A stretch of 64,000 nucleotides of DNA from AC-32 sp963788215 (GCA_963788215.1 CAWBFX010000003.1:434001-498000); one strand, 5' to 3'. Counted from the stretch's first letter, positions 8,113-16,817 are shown. The notes: generated from the letters alone by a model not told the origin. Program-made: numbers and translations.

Positions 8113-9030
8113 CTACGAGACGGGCCGGCCCATCTCCTGGGCGATCTTCTCGAGGGCGGCCAAGCGCTTCTCGAGCGGCGGGTGGTCCATGAACAGCTCA
8201 GAAGTGGCCTTCTTCACGCTCGCCGGGATGATGAAGAACGCGTTCATCCCCTCGACCTCGCGCAGATCCTGCTGCGGGATCATCGTCATCTGGCTCGAGA
8301 TCTTCTGGAGCGCGCTCATCAGATACTCCGGCGCGCCGGTGATCAGCGCGGAGCCGCGGTCGGCCGCGTACTCGCGGTAGCGCGAGATCGTCCGGATCAG
8401 GATCCAGCTCAGGAAGTACGTGACCACCGAGACGAGCGTGATGATCAGCCAGACCGGGACCGAGTTGTTGTTGTCCCGGTTGCCACCCCAGCCGCCGAAC
8501 ATGCCGCTGTAGAGGCCGATTCGGGTCAGGAACGCCGCGAGCATCGCGAAGAACGAGGCGACCGTCATCACGAGCACGTCGCGGTTCGCGATGTGCGTCA
8601 GCTCGTGGGCGAGCACGCCCTCGATCTCCTTCTCGTCGAGCCGCTCCCAGAGCCCGCGCGTGACGGCCACTACCGCATGCTTCTGGTTGCGGCCGGTCGC
8701 GAACGCGTTCGGGACAGGCGTGTCGACGAACGCGACCCGCGGCTTCTGCAGGTCGGCCATCGCCGCCAGGCGCTCGATCATCTCGTGCAGCTTCGGCGCC
8801 TCCTCGGGGGTGACGATCTTCGCGCCCGAGGCGCGGAGGGCGAGCTTGTCGGAGGTGAAGTACTGGAAGAGCGCCATGCCGATCACGATCACGAGCATCA
8901 GCACGAGCCCTGCGTTGAAGACGTAGAAGAGAACGAGCGCGAAGAAGACGTAGAGCAGGCCGAGCAGGACGCTCGTCAGGAGCATCCGCAGCGACAGACC
9001 GGCATCGCGTCCGTAAGCCTTTCGTTTCAT
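8113..9030 (-). CDS. htpX: HtpX-type membrane zinc metalloprotease
   Basis: 305 residues, M48 family. Two transmembrane helices lie near residues 15-55 (LLTSVLLGLLYVFFALVLF and following). The zinc site HELTH is near residue 143 in GVLAHELTHIANRD, with the downstream glutamate in YREYAADRGSALITG, and further transmembrane segments lie in between. HtpX proteases degrade damaged membrane proteins in stress. An AAGGAGG ribosome site precedes the ATG. It is transcribed with pspAB and sits opposite pspA, fitting an envelope-stress module. Confidence 0.93.
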   Translation of the reverse strand: MKRKAYGRDAGLSLRMLLTSVLLGLLYVFFALVLFYVFNAGLVLMLVIVIGMALFQYFTSDKLALRASGAKIVTPEEAPKLHEMIERLAAMADLQKPRVAFVDTPVPNAFATGRNQKHAVVAVTRGLWERLDEKEIEGVLAHELTHIANRDVLVMTVASFFAMLAAFLTRIGLYSGMFGGWGGNRDNNNSVPVWLIITLVSVVTYFLSWILIRTISRYREYAADRGSALITGAPEYLMSALQKISSQMTMIPQQDLREVEGMNAFFIIPASVKKATSELFMDHPPLEKRLAALEKIAQEMGRPVS

Positions 9031-9045
9031 CGAGAATCGGCCTCC

Positions 9046-10573
9046 TTGGAGGCGAGAGGGATTAGCCGGATTCTAGCCGCGGGGGTTGTGCTCGCCGCGC
9101 TCTGCCTGCCCGGCGGTCGCGCAGGCGAAGGGCGGCGTCGCGGTCATCGTTCGGCCGCCGTCCTCCGCGGTCTTCTCGGATCCGGCAGCGGCGCACGGTC
9201 TCCTGATAGCCGGCGAGGGCGCGACGGTCGGACGCCGCACGGCGCTCGCGTCGCTCCTGAGCGGCGAGGTCGCCAACGCGGTCGTGAACGGCGGGCTGCC
9301 GGGCGGCCGGCCGAAGATCGCGCTCTCGCGCCAGCCCGGCCGCGATCACCTTCTACTTGCGCTGCCTCCGCCGGGGAGGCACCACAACGTCGTGCGCTAC
9401 CCGATCGCGGTGGTCGGGCCGGGCTATCGCGGCCTGCTCACGTCGACCTCGACGCACCTCACCGGGCTGATTCCGGTGTCCGACGTCGCTCCCTCGGTGC
9501 TCGCCCTCGAGCGCGGCAAGCGGCCGCGGATCCGGTCGCGCGCCTCCTCGGCGCCGCTCGCCTACCTCCGCGACTTCGACCGGCGGCTCACGCAGGCCCA
9601 CGACTCGCGCACCGGCGGCCTCCTCGTCCTCGTCGGGCTGATCGCCGCGCTCGGGCTGGCGGCGCTCGCGACCCGCTCCCCCGCCCTCGGCCGCGCGGCG
9701 TTTCTGGCCGCGCCTTCCTGTCTCGTCGTCTCGCTCCTGCTGAGCGCGTTTGACGTGACCGCGGCGAGGGACGTCGTCGTCGCGCTTGCGCTGGGCGCGG
9801 CGGGGCTAGCGCTCGCCGGCGGCCTGCTGCTCCGGCCGCGGCTTCCGCTGGCGCTCGGGTTGGTCGCGCTGTTCGTCTTCCTCTTCGCCGCTCTGTGGGC
9901 CGAGCCGCGCTGGAACAGCCTCGCCGCGCTCGGGGCCAGGCCGGACGGCGGCGGGCGGTTCTACGGGATCAACAACCAGGTCTCGACGCTTCTCCTCTCG
10001 CCTGCCCTCGTGCTGGGCGCGCTCGCCGGCCCGCGCGCTTTGCCGGCAGTTGCGCTCGCGGTGGCAGCGGGGATCGGCGTGAGCTCGATCGGCGCGAACG
10101 GCGGGGACATGGTCGCCTACCTCGCAGGTTTCCTGGCGCTCGCGCTCCTGGAGCGGAGCCCGAGGCCCGGCCCCGTGCGCGTCGGCCTAGCGGCCGCGGT
10201 GCTCGTCGCCGCCGCGTTCGCGCTGATCGGGATCGACGCCGCGCTCGGCGGCTCGAGTCACGTCACCCATGCAGTCGGCGGCGGCCCCGGCTCGCTGCTC
10301 GGCGACTTCGGCCACCGACTCCACCTCTCCGCCGCCTTCATCGCTTCCGGCTGGAACGAGGCTCTGCTCTTCGCCCTCAGCGTCGCCGCGCTCGTGTTGC
10401 TCGCGTTGCGGCGCCCACGCCTGGCGGTGGTCGATGCCCTGCTCGCCGCGCTGGCCGTCTCGCTGCTCGTGAACGACACGCCGACCGACATCGCAGGCCT
10501 CGGCGCGCTCTCGGCGCTCGTGCTCTGGGCGTGGCTCGGGAGAAGCGGCGAGCGCCTCGAGCGCCTTGATTAG
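9046..10573 (+). CDS. multi-pass membrane protein with exported N-terminal domain (5' frameshift)
   Basis: The main frame (from 9086) encodes an N-terminal exported-looking region of about 170 residues (VAVIVRPPSSAVFS, RYPIAVVGPGYRGLLTS, GLIPVSDVAPSVLALE; weakly like the C-terminal part of alkaline-phosphatase-superfamily domains), then about ten membrane helices with the loop GRFYGINNQVSTLLLSP. The proper signal peptide is in another frame: from TTG 9046 one reads EARGISRILAAGVVLAALCLP, and removing one C at 9109-9111 joins it to AVAQAKGG in the main frame. So there is a one-base frameshift or sequencing error. The function is not known. Confidence 0.6.
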
Positions 10574-10583
10574 ACTCGCGGCC

Positions 10584-11000
10584 ATGCGCCGCCTCGCACC
10601 GTTGATCTTCCTCGCAGCGCTCCTCGCCGGGTGCGGAAGCGGCGAGACCGTCTCCCCGACTGCGCAGACGGTCGTCGGAACCATCCCGACGACGTCGACG
10701 CAGGCCACGGCCGCGAAGGGCGACGCGACGGCGGGCGCCGCAACCTTCAAGTCGAGCGGGTGCACCGGCTGCCACACGTTCACCCCTGCAGGCAGCAACG
10801 CAACCGTCGGCCCCGACCTCGACAAGCTGGCCGACTACGCGAAGAAGGCAAACCGGGGCTCCGAGGCTCATTTCGCGGCCGAGTCGATCAAGAATCCCAG
10901 CGCCTACATCGAGCCTGGCTTCACCGGGACGCCGATGCCGGACCTCGGCCTGAGCGACAAGCAGATCGCAGATCTCGTCGCCTACCTGACGAAAGGTTGA
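10584..11000 (+). CDS. class I cytochrome c lipoprotein
   Basis: 138 residues. A lipoprotein signal ends in LLAGC, so the mature protein is lipid-anchored outside the membrane. A short T/A-rich spacer leads to a single cytochrome c domain with the haem site CTGCH near residue 59 and a probable axial methionine in GTPMPDLG near residue 115. It likely shuttles electrons in respiration. The ATG at 10584 fits the signal peptide; a TTG at 10566 overlaps the previous gene. The serS start overlaps its stop. Confidence 0.85.
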   Translation: MRRLAPLIFLAALLAGCGSGETVSPTAQTVVGTIPTTSTQATAAKGDATAGAATFKSSGCTGCHTFTPAGSNATVGPDLDKLADYAKKANRGSEAHFAAESIKNPSAYIEPGFTGTPMPDLGLSDKQIADLVAYLTKG

Positions 11001-12278
11001 TCGACCTCCGGGCCGCGCGGGCCGACCCGGACGGCTTCAGGACGGCCGTCGCGCGCAAGGGCGGCGGCGAGGCATTCGACGAGCTGCTCGCGGCCGATGC
11101 GCGCTGGCGCGAGCTCGTGCCCCAGGTCGACGAGCTCCGCGGCCGGCAGAAGACCAAGGGCAAGCCGAGCCCGGAGCAGGTCGAGGAGCTGAAGCAGGTC
11201 AAGGAGGACCTGCGGCGGCTCGAGGAGGAGCACTCGGCGGCGGAGGCGCAACGCGACGAGCTGCTGCAGAAGGTCCCGAACCCGCCGCACGAGTCGGTCC
11301 CGGACGAGGAGAGCGAAGACGCCGAGGGCGACGTCGTGCGCACTTTCGGCGAGCCGCCCCGGCTTTCCGATCCGAAGGACCACCTCGAGCTCGGACGCTT
11401 CGAGATGGAGCGCGCCGCGCGGCTATCGGGCTCGCGCTTCGGCTACATCGTCGGCGACACCGCGCGCGTTGCCTTCGCGCTCTACCGCTGGGCGCTCGAT
11501 CGCGCGGCCGCGCAGGGCTTCGTGCCGGTCATCCCGCCGGTGCTCGTGCGCGAGGAGGCGATGTACGGCACCGGGTTCTTCCCCGCCGAGCGCTTCGAGA
11601 TCTACGAAGTCGCCGACGAGGGTCTCTACCTCACCGGAACCTCCGAGGTCGCGCTCGCCGGCCTCCACATGGGCGAGATCCTCGACGCCGCCGACCTGCC
11701 GCTCCACTACTCGGCGTTCTCGACGAACTTCCGGCGCGAGGCGGGCGCGGCCGGCCGCGACACACGCGGCATGTTCCGCGTCCACCAGTTCAACAAGGTC
11801 GAGATGTTCTCGTACGTTCGCCCGGAGGAATCCTGGGACGAGCACGAGCGGCTGCTCGCGATCGGAGGAGTCCCTCGCGCAGGAGCTCGGGCTCCCGTAC
11901 CGCGTCGTCAACATCGCGGCCGCCAACCTGAGCGCCGCGGCGGCCAAGCGCTACGACCTCGAAGCCTGGTTCCCGTCGCAGGAGCGCTACCGCGAGCTGA
12001 CCTCGGCGTCGAACACGACCGACTACCAGGCGCGGCGCCTCGGGATCCGCTACCGCGCCGACGGCGGCACCGAGCACGTGCACACGCTCAACGGCACGGC
12101 CGTCACCGACCGCTGGCTGCTCGCGATCCTCGAGAACTTCCAGGACGAGGGCGGCAAGGTCGCCGTCCCCGAGTGCCTGGTCGAGTTCGGCGCACCGCAG
12201 CGGTTGGAGCAGCGACTAGTTCAGAGACGGCCGGCGAGCTCGCGGTCCCGGTGCGTCTCGATCGTCGCCGAGGCGTAG
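10997..12278 (+). CDS. serS: seryl-tRNA synthetase, interrupted by a one-base frameshift
   Basis: Class II synthetase charging tRNA-Ser. The start is TTG 10997, overlapping the cytochrome stop (TTGA), with the typical start IDLRAARADPDGFR. An N-terminal helical tRNA-binding arm spans about residues 30-100. The catalytic core shows TSEVALAGLH, motif 2 FRREAG and, after the shift, SNTTDYQARR and motif 3 (TDRWLLAILENFQ). At 11864-11865 an extra G breaks the frame: HERLLAIG instead of HERLLAIEESLAQELG. Deleting one G restores a full-length enzyme. The 3' frame runs on to 12278 over the end of a convergent gene and lacks the usual C-terminus. The gene is essential, so a sequencing error is the likeliest cause. 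Confidence 0.85.
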
Positions 12279-12613
12279 AGGGCGAGGGTGAACACGACGA
12301 ACGCGGTTGCGAGGATCGCGGCGAAGACGGCACCGGGGATCGAGACGAAGAACTCGACCAGCATCAACGGAAACCACACGTAGAGCAGCGCGCCGATCGC
12401 TGCCATCCCGGCACACGACGCGAGCATCCGCGCGTTGCCCAGACCGCTCGGCAGCAGCAGGTCGTCCGGCCGGACTCCCGCACCGGCATCGCTCCGCGAC
12501 CAGAACCTGATCGACGCGCGATTCCAGCCACTGTGGTCATGTCCCGACCAGAGATCGTCCGGCTGGGAGACGAAGGCCTCGCTGTCGCTATCGCGCTGCG
12601 GATCCACGGGCAA
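12221..12613 (-). CDS. small membrane protein with two transmembrane helices
   Basis: About 130 residues with a polar acidic N-terminal half and two hydrophobic helices (MLASCAGMAAIGALLYVWFPL and GAVFAAILATAFVVFTLAL). No known family was recognised. Start choices are TTG 12613 or GTG 12607. Its 3' end overlaps the extended serS frame by 58 bases on the other strand. Confidence 0.5.
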   Translation of the reverse strand: MPVDPQRDSDSEAFVSQPDDLWSGHDHSGWNRASIRFWSRSDAGAGVRPDDLLLPSGLGNARMLASCAGMAAIGALLYVWFPLMLVEFFVSIPGAVFAAILATAFVVFTLALYASATIETHRDRELAGRL

Positions 12614-12644
12614 ACTATAGGCCCAGCAACACCAAGACTTGCTC

Positions 12645-12733
12645 GGCGGGGTGCCAGAGCGGACGAATGGACCGGTCTTGAAAACCGGAGGCGCCGTAAC
12701 AGGCGCCCGTGGGTTCGAATCCCACCCCCGCCG
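12645..12733 (+). tRNA. tRNA-Ser (anticodon UGA)
   Basis: Class II tRNA of 89 bases. Acceptor stem GGCGGGG/CCCCGCC, anticodon stem CCGGT/ACCGG with loop CTTGAAA (anticodon at 12679-12681), long variable arm GGCGCC/GGCGCC, and T arm GTGGG-TTCGAAT-CCCAC. CCA is not encoded. Its last 50 bases are partly repeated at 16701-16750. Confidence 0.95.
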
Positions 12734-12760
12734 CTACGCGCGGAGGACTACGATCGCCGC

Positions 12761-13150
12761 GTGAGCTCGACGACCCGATCCGGGCGCATCACGACCGTCG
12801 GGCCCGACGGACTCCCGGCCGCGGCGACGACTCCCGGCCTGACACGAGAACTCGCCTTCGACACCGAGAAGGGAATGCTCACCCGGGTCCGGGCCGAGGG
12901 CGGCGTCACCTCGGGCTGGCACCACCACGGCGACCGCGAGGTCCTCGGACACGTCATCCGCGGCCGCGCTCGGTTCGAGTTCGGCTCCGAGGGCGGCGAG
13001 CACACCATCGTCGAGGAGGGCGGCTTCTTCCACATCCCAGCCGGCCTCGTCCACCGCGACGTCAACCCCGACGCCGAGCCGCAGGAGATGATCATCTCGT
13101 TCGTGGGTACCGGCCCGCTCGTCGTGAACGTCGACGGACCTGACTCGTAG
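12761..13150 (+). CDS. cupin-domain protein
   Basis: 129 residues forming one small cupin barrel. Motif 1 GWHHHGDREVLGHVIRG and motif 2 GGFFHIPAGLVHRDVNP supply metal-binding histidines and a glutamate. It could be a small metal-dependent enzyme or a sensor. Start GTG 12761 has a GGAGGA site 13 bases upstream. It lies 27 bases after tRNA-Ser and is the first gene of the possible island. Confidence 0.8.
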   Translation: MSSTTRSGRITTVGPDGLPAAATTPGLTRELAFDTEKGMLTRVRAEGGVTSGWHHHGDREVLGHVIRGRARFEFGSEGGEHTIVEEGGFFHIPAGLVHRDVNPDAEPQEMIISFVGTGPLVVNVDGPDS

Positions 13151-13161
13151 CTCGCGCGCGG

Positions 13162-14163
13162 CTAGTCGCCGAGCGCGCCCAGGAACCGCGTAACCGCTGC
13201 CGTTCTGGTGTGCACCCCGAGCTTCGCGTAGATGTTCTCGAGGTGCTTCCGGACCGTGCTCGGCGTCACCCAGAGGATCTCCGCCACCTCGGAGTTGGTC
13301 TTCCCTCGCGCGACCCACGCGAGGACGTCGCGCTCGCGGGACGTCAGCCCGAGGTCGTCGCGGGTTGGCTCGAGCAGGAGCATCCCGTTCGAGCGGCTGA
13401 TGGTCAGGCGATCACGCCCCCGGCGGCAGACGAAGGTCGGAGACCCCGAGTCGAACCAGGCGAAGAGGGCGTGAGGGGTCTGGCCGTTCGGCTGCTCGCC
13501 GAAGAACTCCTCCAGAAGACGACGGGCGGTAGGCGATGCGAAGTCGACGTGCGCACCGTCGGGCCCCAGCAGAAGCACTCCGGGGCTGTCCTGATCCGGC
13601 AACTCGTCGAGGGTCGCCAGCGCCGCGCCGAGCCGACGGCGAACCTGCGCTGCACGCCAGAGGCGCGCGAGGTGCGGCTGCAGGAGATCGAGCACGCGGC
13701 GGTCCCGCTCCGTGAAGTCCCGCCCCGGCCCGCGCTCGAAGAGAAACGTCTTCGTATGCCAGAGTGGTGACGGAATTGCCACGTTGAGCTCGTGCTCAAC
13801 CCCTAACGGTCTGAACCAGATCGAGTAGATCCGGCTCTTCCGCAGCTGCCCGAGGCCCACGAAGTCCGAGAGCTTGAGCGCTCGGAAGACGCCAGTGCTG
13901 TGCCGGCTGCAAACCGGATGCTCGCCTGCGATCTCCCAGTAGGAGACCTCCGGTCGGTCGTATTCGTCCCCCGGGCGGTCGACGCCGTAGCCGAACCGCC
14001 GCCGCACGCGATCCGCCTCGTCGTACGCGACCCAGTCGGACTCGACGAGCTTCCCAAGCTCCGTCAGGACCTCCGGCGTGAACGCGTGGTCGCCACCGAG
14101 CTCCTCGGCGGCGGAGACGAAGCGGAGCACGTGCTCCGCGTCTCGGCAGGTGAGCGCGGCCAC
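13162..14163 (-). CDS. LuxR-type transcriptional regulator (copy 1)
   Basis: 333 residues. The N-terminal two thirds is a sensor-like region without a clear named domain. The C-terminus is a LuxR/NarL helix-turn-helix (about residues 265-330): LTSRERDVLAWVARGKTNSEVAEIL and WVTPSTVRKHLENIYAKLGVHTRTAA. No receiver aspartate is seen, so it is not an ordinary two-component regulator. GTG start. It is a tandem paralogue of the next gene, with matching sequence upstream of both starts. Confidence 0.85.
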   Translation of the reverse strand: MAALTCRDAEHVLRFVSAAEELGGDHAFTPEVLTELGKLVESDWVAYDEADRVRRRFGYGVDRPGDEYDRPEVSYWEIAGEHPVCSRHSTGVFRALKLSDFVGLGQLRKSRIYSIWFRPLGVEHELNVAIPSPLWHTKTFLFERGPGRDFTERDRRVLDLLQPHLARLWRAAQVRRRLGAALATLDELPDQDSPGVLLLGPDGAHVDFASPTARRLLEEFFGEQPNGQTPHALFAWFDSGSPTFVCRRGRDRLTISRSNGMLLLEPTRDDLGLTSRERDVLAWVARGKTNSEVAEILWVTPSTVRKHLENIYAKLGVHTRTAAVTRFLGALGD

Positions 14164-14220
14164 CTACCAAAGATACGCCGAATGAAGAATGGACTCCAGC
14201 GCCCGATGTGCGGATCCTTA
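14160..14220. repeat. duplicated upstream region, copy A
   Basis: About 60 bases from the start of LuxR copy 1 outward match 15281-15345, upstream of LuxR copy 2, at roughly nine positions in ten (shared blocks include AAAGATACG, GAATGGACTCCAG and GCGGATCCT). Both genes were duplicated with their control region. Confidence 0.8.
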
Positions 14221-14270
14221 GGCCAGAGGAGCTGTCGCTGCGCTACTCGGCGCTGTCGACGAACCCCTGA

Positions 14271-15284
14271 CTATTCGCGCTCGAGGGCCCCGATAAAGCG
14301 CGTGACCGCGGCGGTTCGCGTGTGTACTCCCAACTTCGCGTAGGCGTTCTCCAGGTGCTTCCGCACCGTGGACGGAGTCACCCACAGGGCTTCGGCCACC
14401 TCGGAATTCCTCTTCCCCCGCGCGACCTCGGCGAGGACCTGACGTTCCCGCGCGGTCAGCCCGAACTCGTCGCGCGTCTCCTCGAGCAGCAACGTCGTCC
14501 CAGAGTGGCTAACCGTCAGTCGGTGCTCCCCGCGTACGCGGAGGAGGATGGACGAGCCGGACTCGTGCCATTCGACGAGCTCGGTGGGAGCCTCGACTTG
14601 CCCCTTCGCGCCGAAGTACTCGCGCAGAAGGCGCCTCGCGGCGGGAGACGCGAGCTCGATCAGTCCACCGGAGCCCAGGAGGACGATGCCGCGAGCGTCT
14701 TGCTCGGAGCCTCCGTCGACGCTCTGAAGCGCCGCACGTAGCTGCCGTCGCGTCCGCGCCGCTCGCCACAGCCGGCCGAGGTGCGGCTGGAGCAGGTTCA
14801 GCACGAGGCGGTCGCGCTCGGTGAAGTCCCGCCCCGGCCCGCGGCTGAAGTGGAAATTCTTCGCATGCCAGGGAGGTGATGGAATCGCAACGCTCAGGTC
14901 GCGCTCGATTTCCCAGGGCCTGATCCAGAGCGCGTAGATCCGGCTCTTGTGCAACTCATTGAGGCTCACGAAATCGGAGAGCTTGAGCGCTCGAAAGTCA
15001 CTGTTCCGGCTCCGGTGGCTGCAGACCGGCTGCTCGTCCTCGATGTCCCAGTAGTCCACCTCCACGTCCTCAGTTGGGTCCGTTGGGTCGCCGGTCCGGC
15101 CGACGTTTCGCAGTTCGCGCCGGCGAAGGCAGTCCAGCTCGCAGTATCCGACCTGATCAGCCTCGACGAGCTTCCCGAGCTCGACCAGAACCTCGGGCGT
15201 GAACGGCTCGTCGCCGTCGAGCTCCTCAGCGTCGGCGATGAAGCGGAGCACGCGCCCCGCGTCTCGGGAGCTGAGCGCGGCCAC
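14271..15284 (-). CDS. LuxR-type transcriptional regulator (copy 2)
   Basis: 337 residues from GTG 15284, chosen because it aligns exactly with the start of copy 1 (both begin V-A-A-L-[TS]); the open frame continues upstream without homology. The architecture matches copy 1: a sensor-like N-terminal region (FTPEVLVELGKLVEADQVGY) and a C-terminal LuxR helix-turn-helix (LTARERQVLAEVARGKRNSEVAEALW, TVRKHLENAYAKLGVHTRT). It is divergent from the haloperoxidase gene, which it may control; that is inference. Confidence 0.85.
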   Translation of the reverse strand: MAALSSRDAGRVLRFIADAEELDGDEPFTPEVLVELGKLVEADQVGYCELDCLRRRELRNVGRTGDPTDPTEDVEVDYWDIEDEQPVCSHRSRNSDFRALKLSDFVSLNELHKSRIYALWIRPWEIERDLSVAIPSPPWHAKNFHFSRGPGRDFTERDRLVLNLLQPHLGRLWRAARTRRQLRAALQSVDGGSEQDARGIVLLGSGGLIELASPAARRLLREYFGAKGQVEAPTELVEWHESGSSILLRVRGEHRLTVSHSGTTLLLEETRDEFGLTARERQVLAEVARGKRNSEVAEALWVTPSTVRKHLENAYAKLGVHTRTAAVTRFIGALERE

Positions 15285-15345
15285 CTCCCAAAGATACGAC
15301 GAATGGCGAATGGACTCCAGGTCCCGATGGGCGGATCCTGGAGGC
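15281..15345. repeat. duplicated upstream region, copy B, also the haloperoxidase promoter region
   Basis: Partner of 14160-14220. This copy lies between divergent LuxR copy 2 and the haloperoxidase gene (79 bases start to start), so any operator in it could control both. Confidence 0.75.
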
Positions 15346-15363
15346 CAAGCGAAAGGGGAGAAC

Positions 15364-16662
15364 ATGAGATGCGCATCACTCGGCCGGTTGGCGGGGGTCG
15401 CCGCAGTCGTCGCCCTCGCCGTACCGGTCGCCGCACAGGCGAATGAGGTCACGAACTGGAACTCGATCGCCCAGAACACGATCCTCGCGCAGCCGCCCAA
15501 CGCCTCCGCGCCACCCGCCTCGGCGGTCTTCATGGCAATGGTGCAGGGCAGCGTCTACGGCGCCGTCAACGCGATCGATCGACGGCACCGTCCGTATCTG
15601 GTCCAGCGAAGGTTCCCGCACGCGTCTGAGGACGCCGCCGTCGCCACGGCCGCCTTCCGCGTTCTCGACGCGCTCTTCCCGGCGCAGCACGACGCGCTGC
15701 AGGCGCAGTACGACGCCTCGCTCGCCGGGATTCCCGACGGGCGGGCCAAGCACCAGGGGATCGATGTCGGCGCAGACGCCGCCGAGGCGATGCTCGCGCA
15801 GGGACACGACGGGCGCGCGGGCCCGTTCCCGCCCCTACCGCCCGTTGGTCCGGGCTACTGGCAACCGCTCACCGGGCCTGACGGCAGGCCGCTGCTCGAT
15901 CCGAGCCCTTGGGTCGCGCTCGCGCAGCCGTTCCTCATCCGGAGCTCGTCCCAGTTCCGCACGGAAGGCCCGAACGCTTTGACCAGCGCCGCGTACGCCG
16001 CGGACGTGAACGAGGTCGAGACGCTCGGGGCACTCGACAGCCCCTTCCGGACCCCGGAAGAGACGCACACCGCCGTCTTTTGGCAGACCAACCCGCTCGC
16101 GGTCTTCAACAGTGTTGCCCGGCGCCTTGCAGACGAGCGGGGGCTGGACGTCACCGACAGCGCGCAGCTGTTCGGGATGATGGACCTCGCGGCCGGCGAC
16201 GCCCTGATCAACTGCTGGAACGACAAGTACTACTGGGGCTCCTGGCGACCGATCTCGGCGATCCGGCACGCCGACCAGGACGGGAATCCGGCTACTACCG
16301 CCGATCCGACCTGGCAGCCGCTGTTCGTGCCGACGCTCGACCCGGCGATCGCCGGCGCTGGGCCGCCGCTGATCACGCCGCCGTTCCCGGAGCATCCGTC
16401 CGGGCACCTCTGCTACACGAGCTCGAGCATGCACGCGCTGCAGGCGTTCCTCGGGACCAACGACCTGACCTTCTACGTCACGAGCAGCCGCTTCCCGGGC
16501 GAGCAGCGGTACTTCAGCCATCTCTCGGACGTGATCGACGAGGTGACCGAGGCTCGCATCTGGGCCGGCATCCACTTCCGCACCGCGGACGAGCAGGGAG
16601 CGCTACTCGGAGAGCGGGTCGCCCGCTATGCGCAGCTGCACTACTTCGAGCCGCTGCACTGA
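15364..16662 (+). CDS. secreted vanadium-dependent haloperoxidase / PAP2-family protein
   Basis: 432 residues with a signal peptide (LAGVAAVVALAVPVAAQA). The C-terminal half carries the vanadate/phosphate site of the PAP2-haloperoxidase superfamily in order: KYYWGSWRP near residue 287, PSGH near residue 343, and RYFSHLSD followed by WAGIHFRTADEQG near residue 400, giving Lys, Arg, Ser-Gly-His, Arg and His. It may oxidise halides or act as a phosphatase outside the cell. A GGGGAG site precedes ATG 15364. It is divergent from LuxR copy 2. Confidence 0.88.
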   Translation: MRCASLGRLAGVAAVVALAVPVAAQANEVTNWNSIAQNTILAQPPNASAPPASAVFMAMVQGSVYGAVNAIDRRHRPYLVQRRFPHASEDAAVATAAFRVLDALFPAQHDALQAQYDASLAGIPDGRAKHQGIDVGADAAEAMLAQGHDGRAGPFPPLPPVGPGYWQPLTGPDGRPLLDPSPWVALAQPFLIRSSSQFRTEGPNALTSAAYAADVNEVETLGALDSPFRTPEETHTAVFWQTNPLAVFNSVARRLADERGLDVTDSAQLFGMMDLAAGDALINCWNDKYYWGSWRPISAIRHADQDGNPATTADPTWQPLFVPTLDPAIAGAGPPLITPPFPEHPSGHLCYTSSSMHALQAFLGTNDLTFYVTSSRFPGEQRYFSHLSDVIDEVTEARIWAGIHFRTADEQGALLGERVARYAQLHYFEPLH

Positions 16663-16669
16663 GAGAGGG

Positions 16670-16699
16670 GTCGAGGGGCCGCAGCCGCGGCCCCTCGAC
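16670..16699 (+). terminator. perfect 13-base-pair hairpin after the haloperoxidase gene
   Basis: GTCGAGGGGCCGC / GCGGCCCCTCGAC with a 4-base loop (AGCC), 8 bases after the stop. No T-run. It abuts the tRNA-Ser fragment. Confidence 0.65.
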
Positions 16700-16700
16700 A

Positions 16701-16750
16701 ACCGGAGGGCCGCGAAAGCGGCCCCGTGGGTTCGAATCCCACCCCCGCCG
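16701..16750 (+). pseudogene. 3' half of a tRNA-Ser (tRNA fragment, possible attachment-site remnant)
   Basis: From AACCGGAG to the end of the acceptor strand this copies the 3' half of tRNA-Ser(UGA) at 12645-12733. The last 29 bases, including the whole T arm (GTGGG-TTCGAAT-CCCAC) and acceptor CCCCGCCG, are identical. The variable arm differs in sequence but still pairs (GGGCCGC-GAAA-GCGGCCC). No matching acceptor, D or anticodon stems exist upstream; that space is the 13-bp hairpin. It is therefore a fragment. Confidence 0.75.
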
Positions 16751-16817
16751 CCTCGCTCGCGATTTCACCCCGCTTGGATGACTGGAGCCGACCTCCCTTC
16801 TGGGAGACTCGCGCCTG

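Noticed and set aside
16663..16750. Complete second tRNA-Ser gene
   Set aside because: No acceptor, D or anticodon stem pairs upstream of the T and variable arms; the 5' side is a 13-bp hairpin instead.
12645..16750. Functional mobile element
   Set aside because: No integrase, excisionase, transposase or inverted repeats between the tRNA and its partial copy; only the repeat supports an island.
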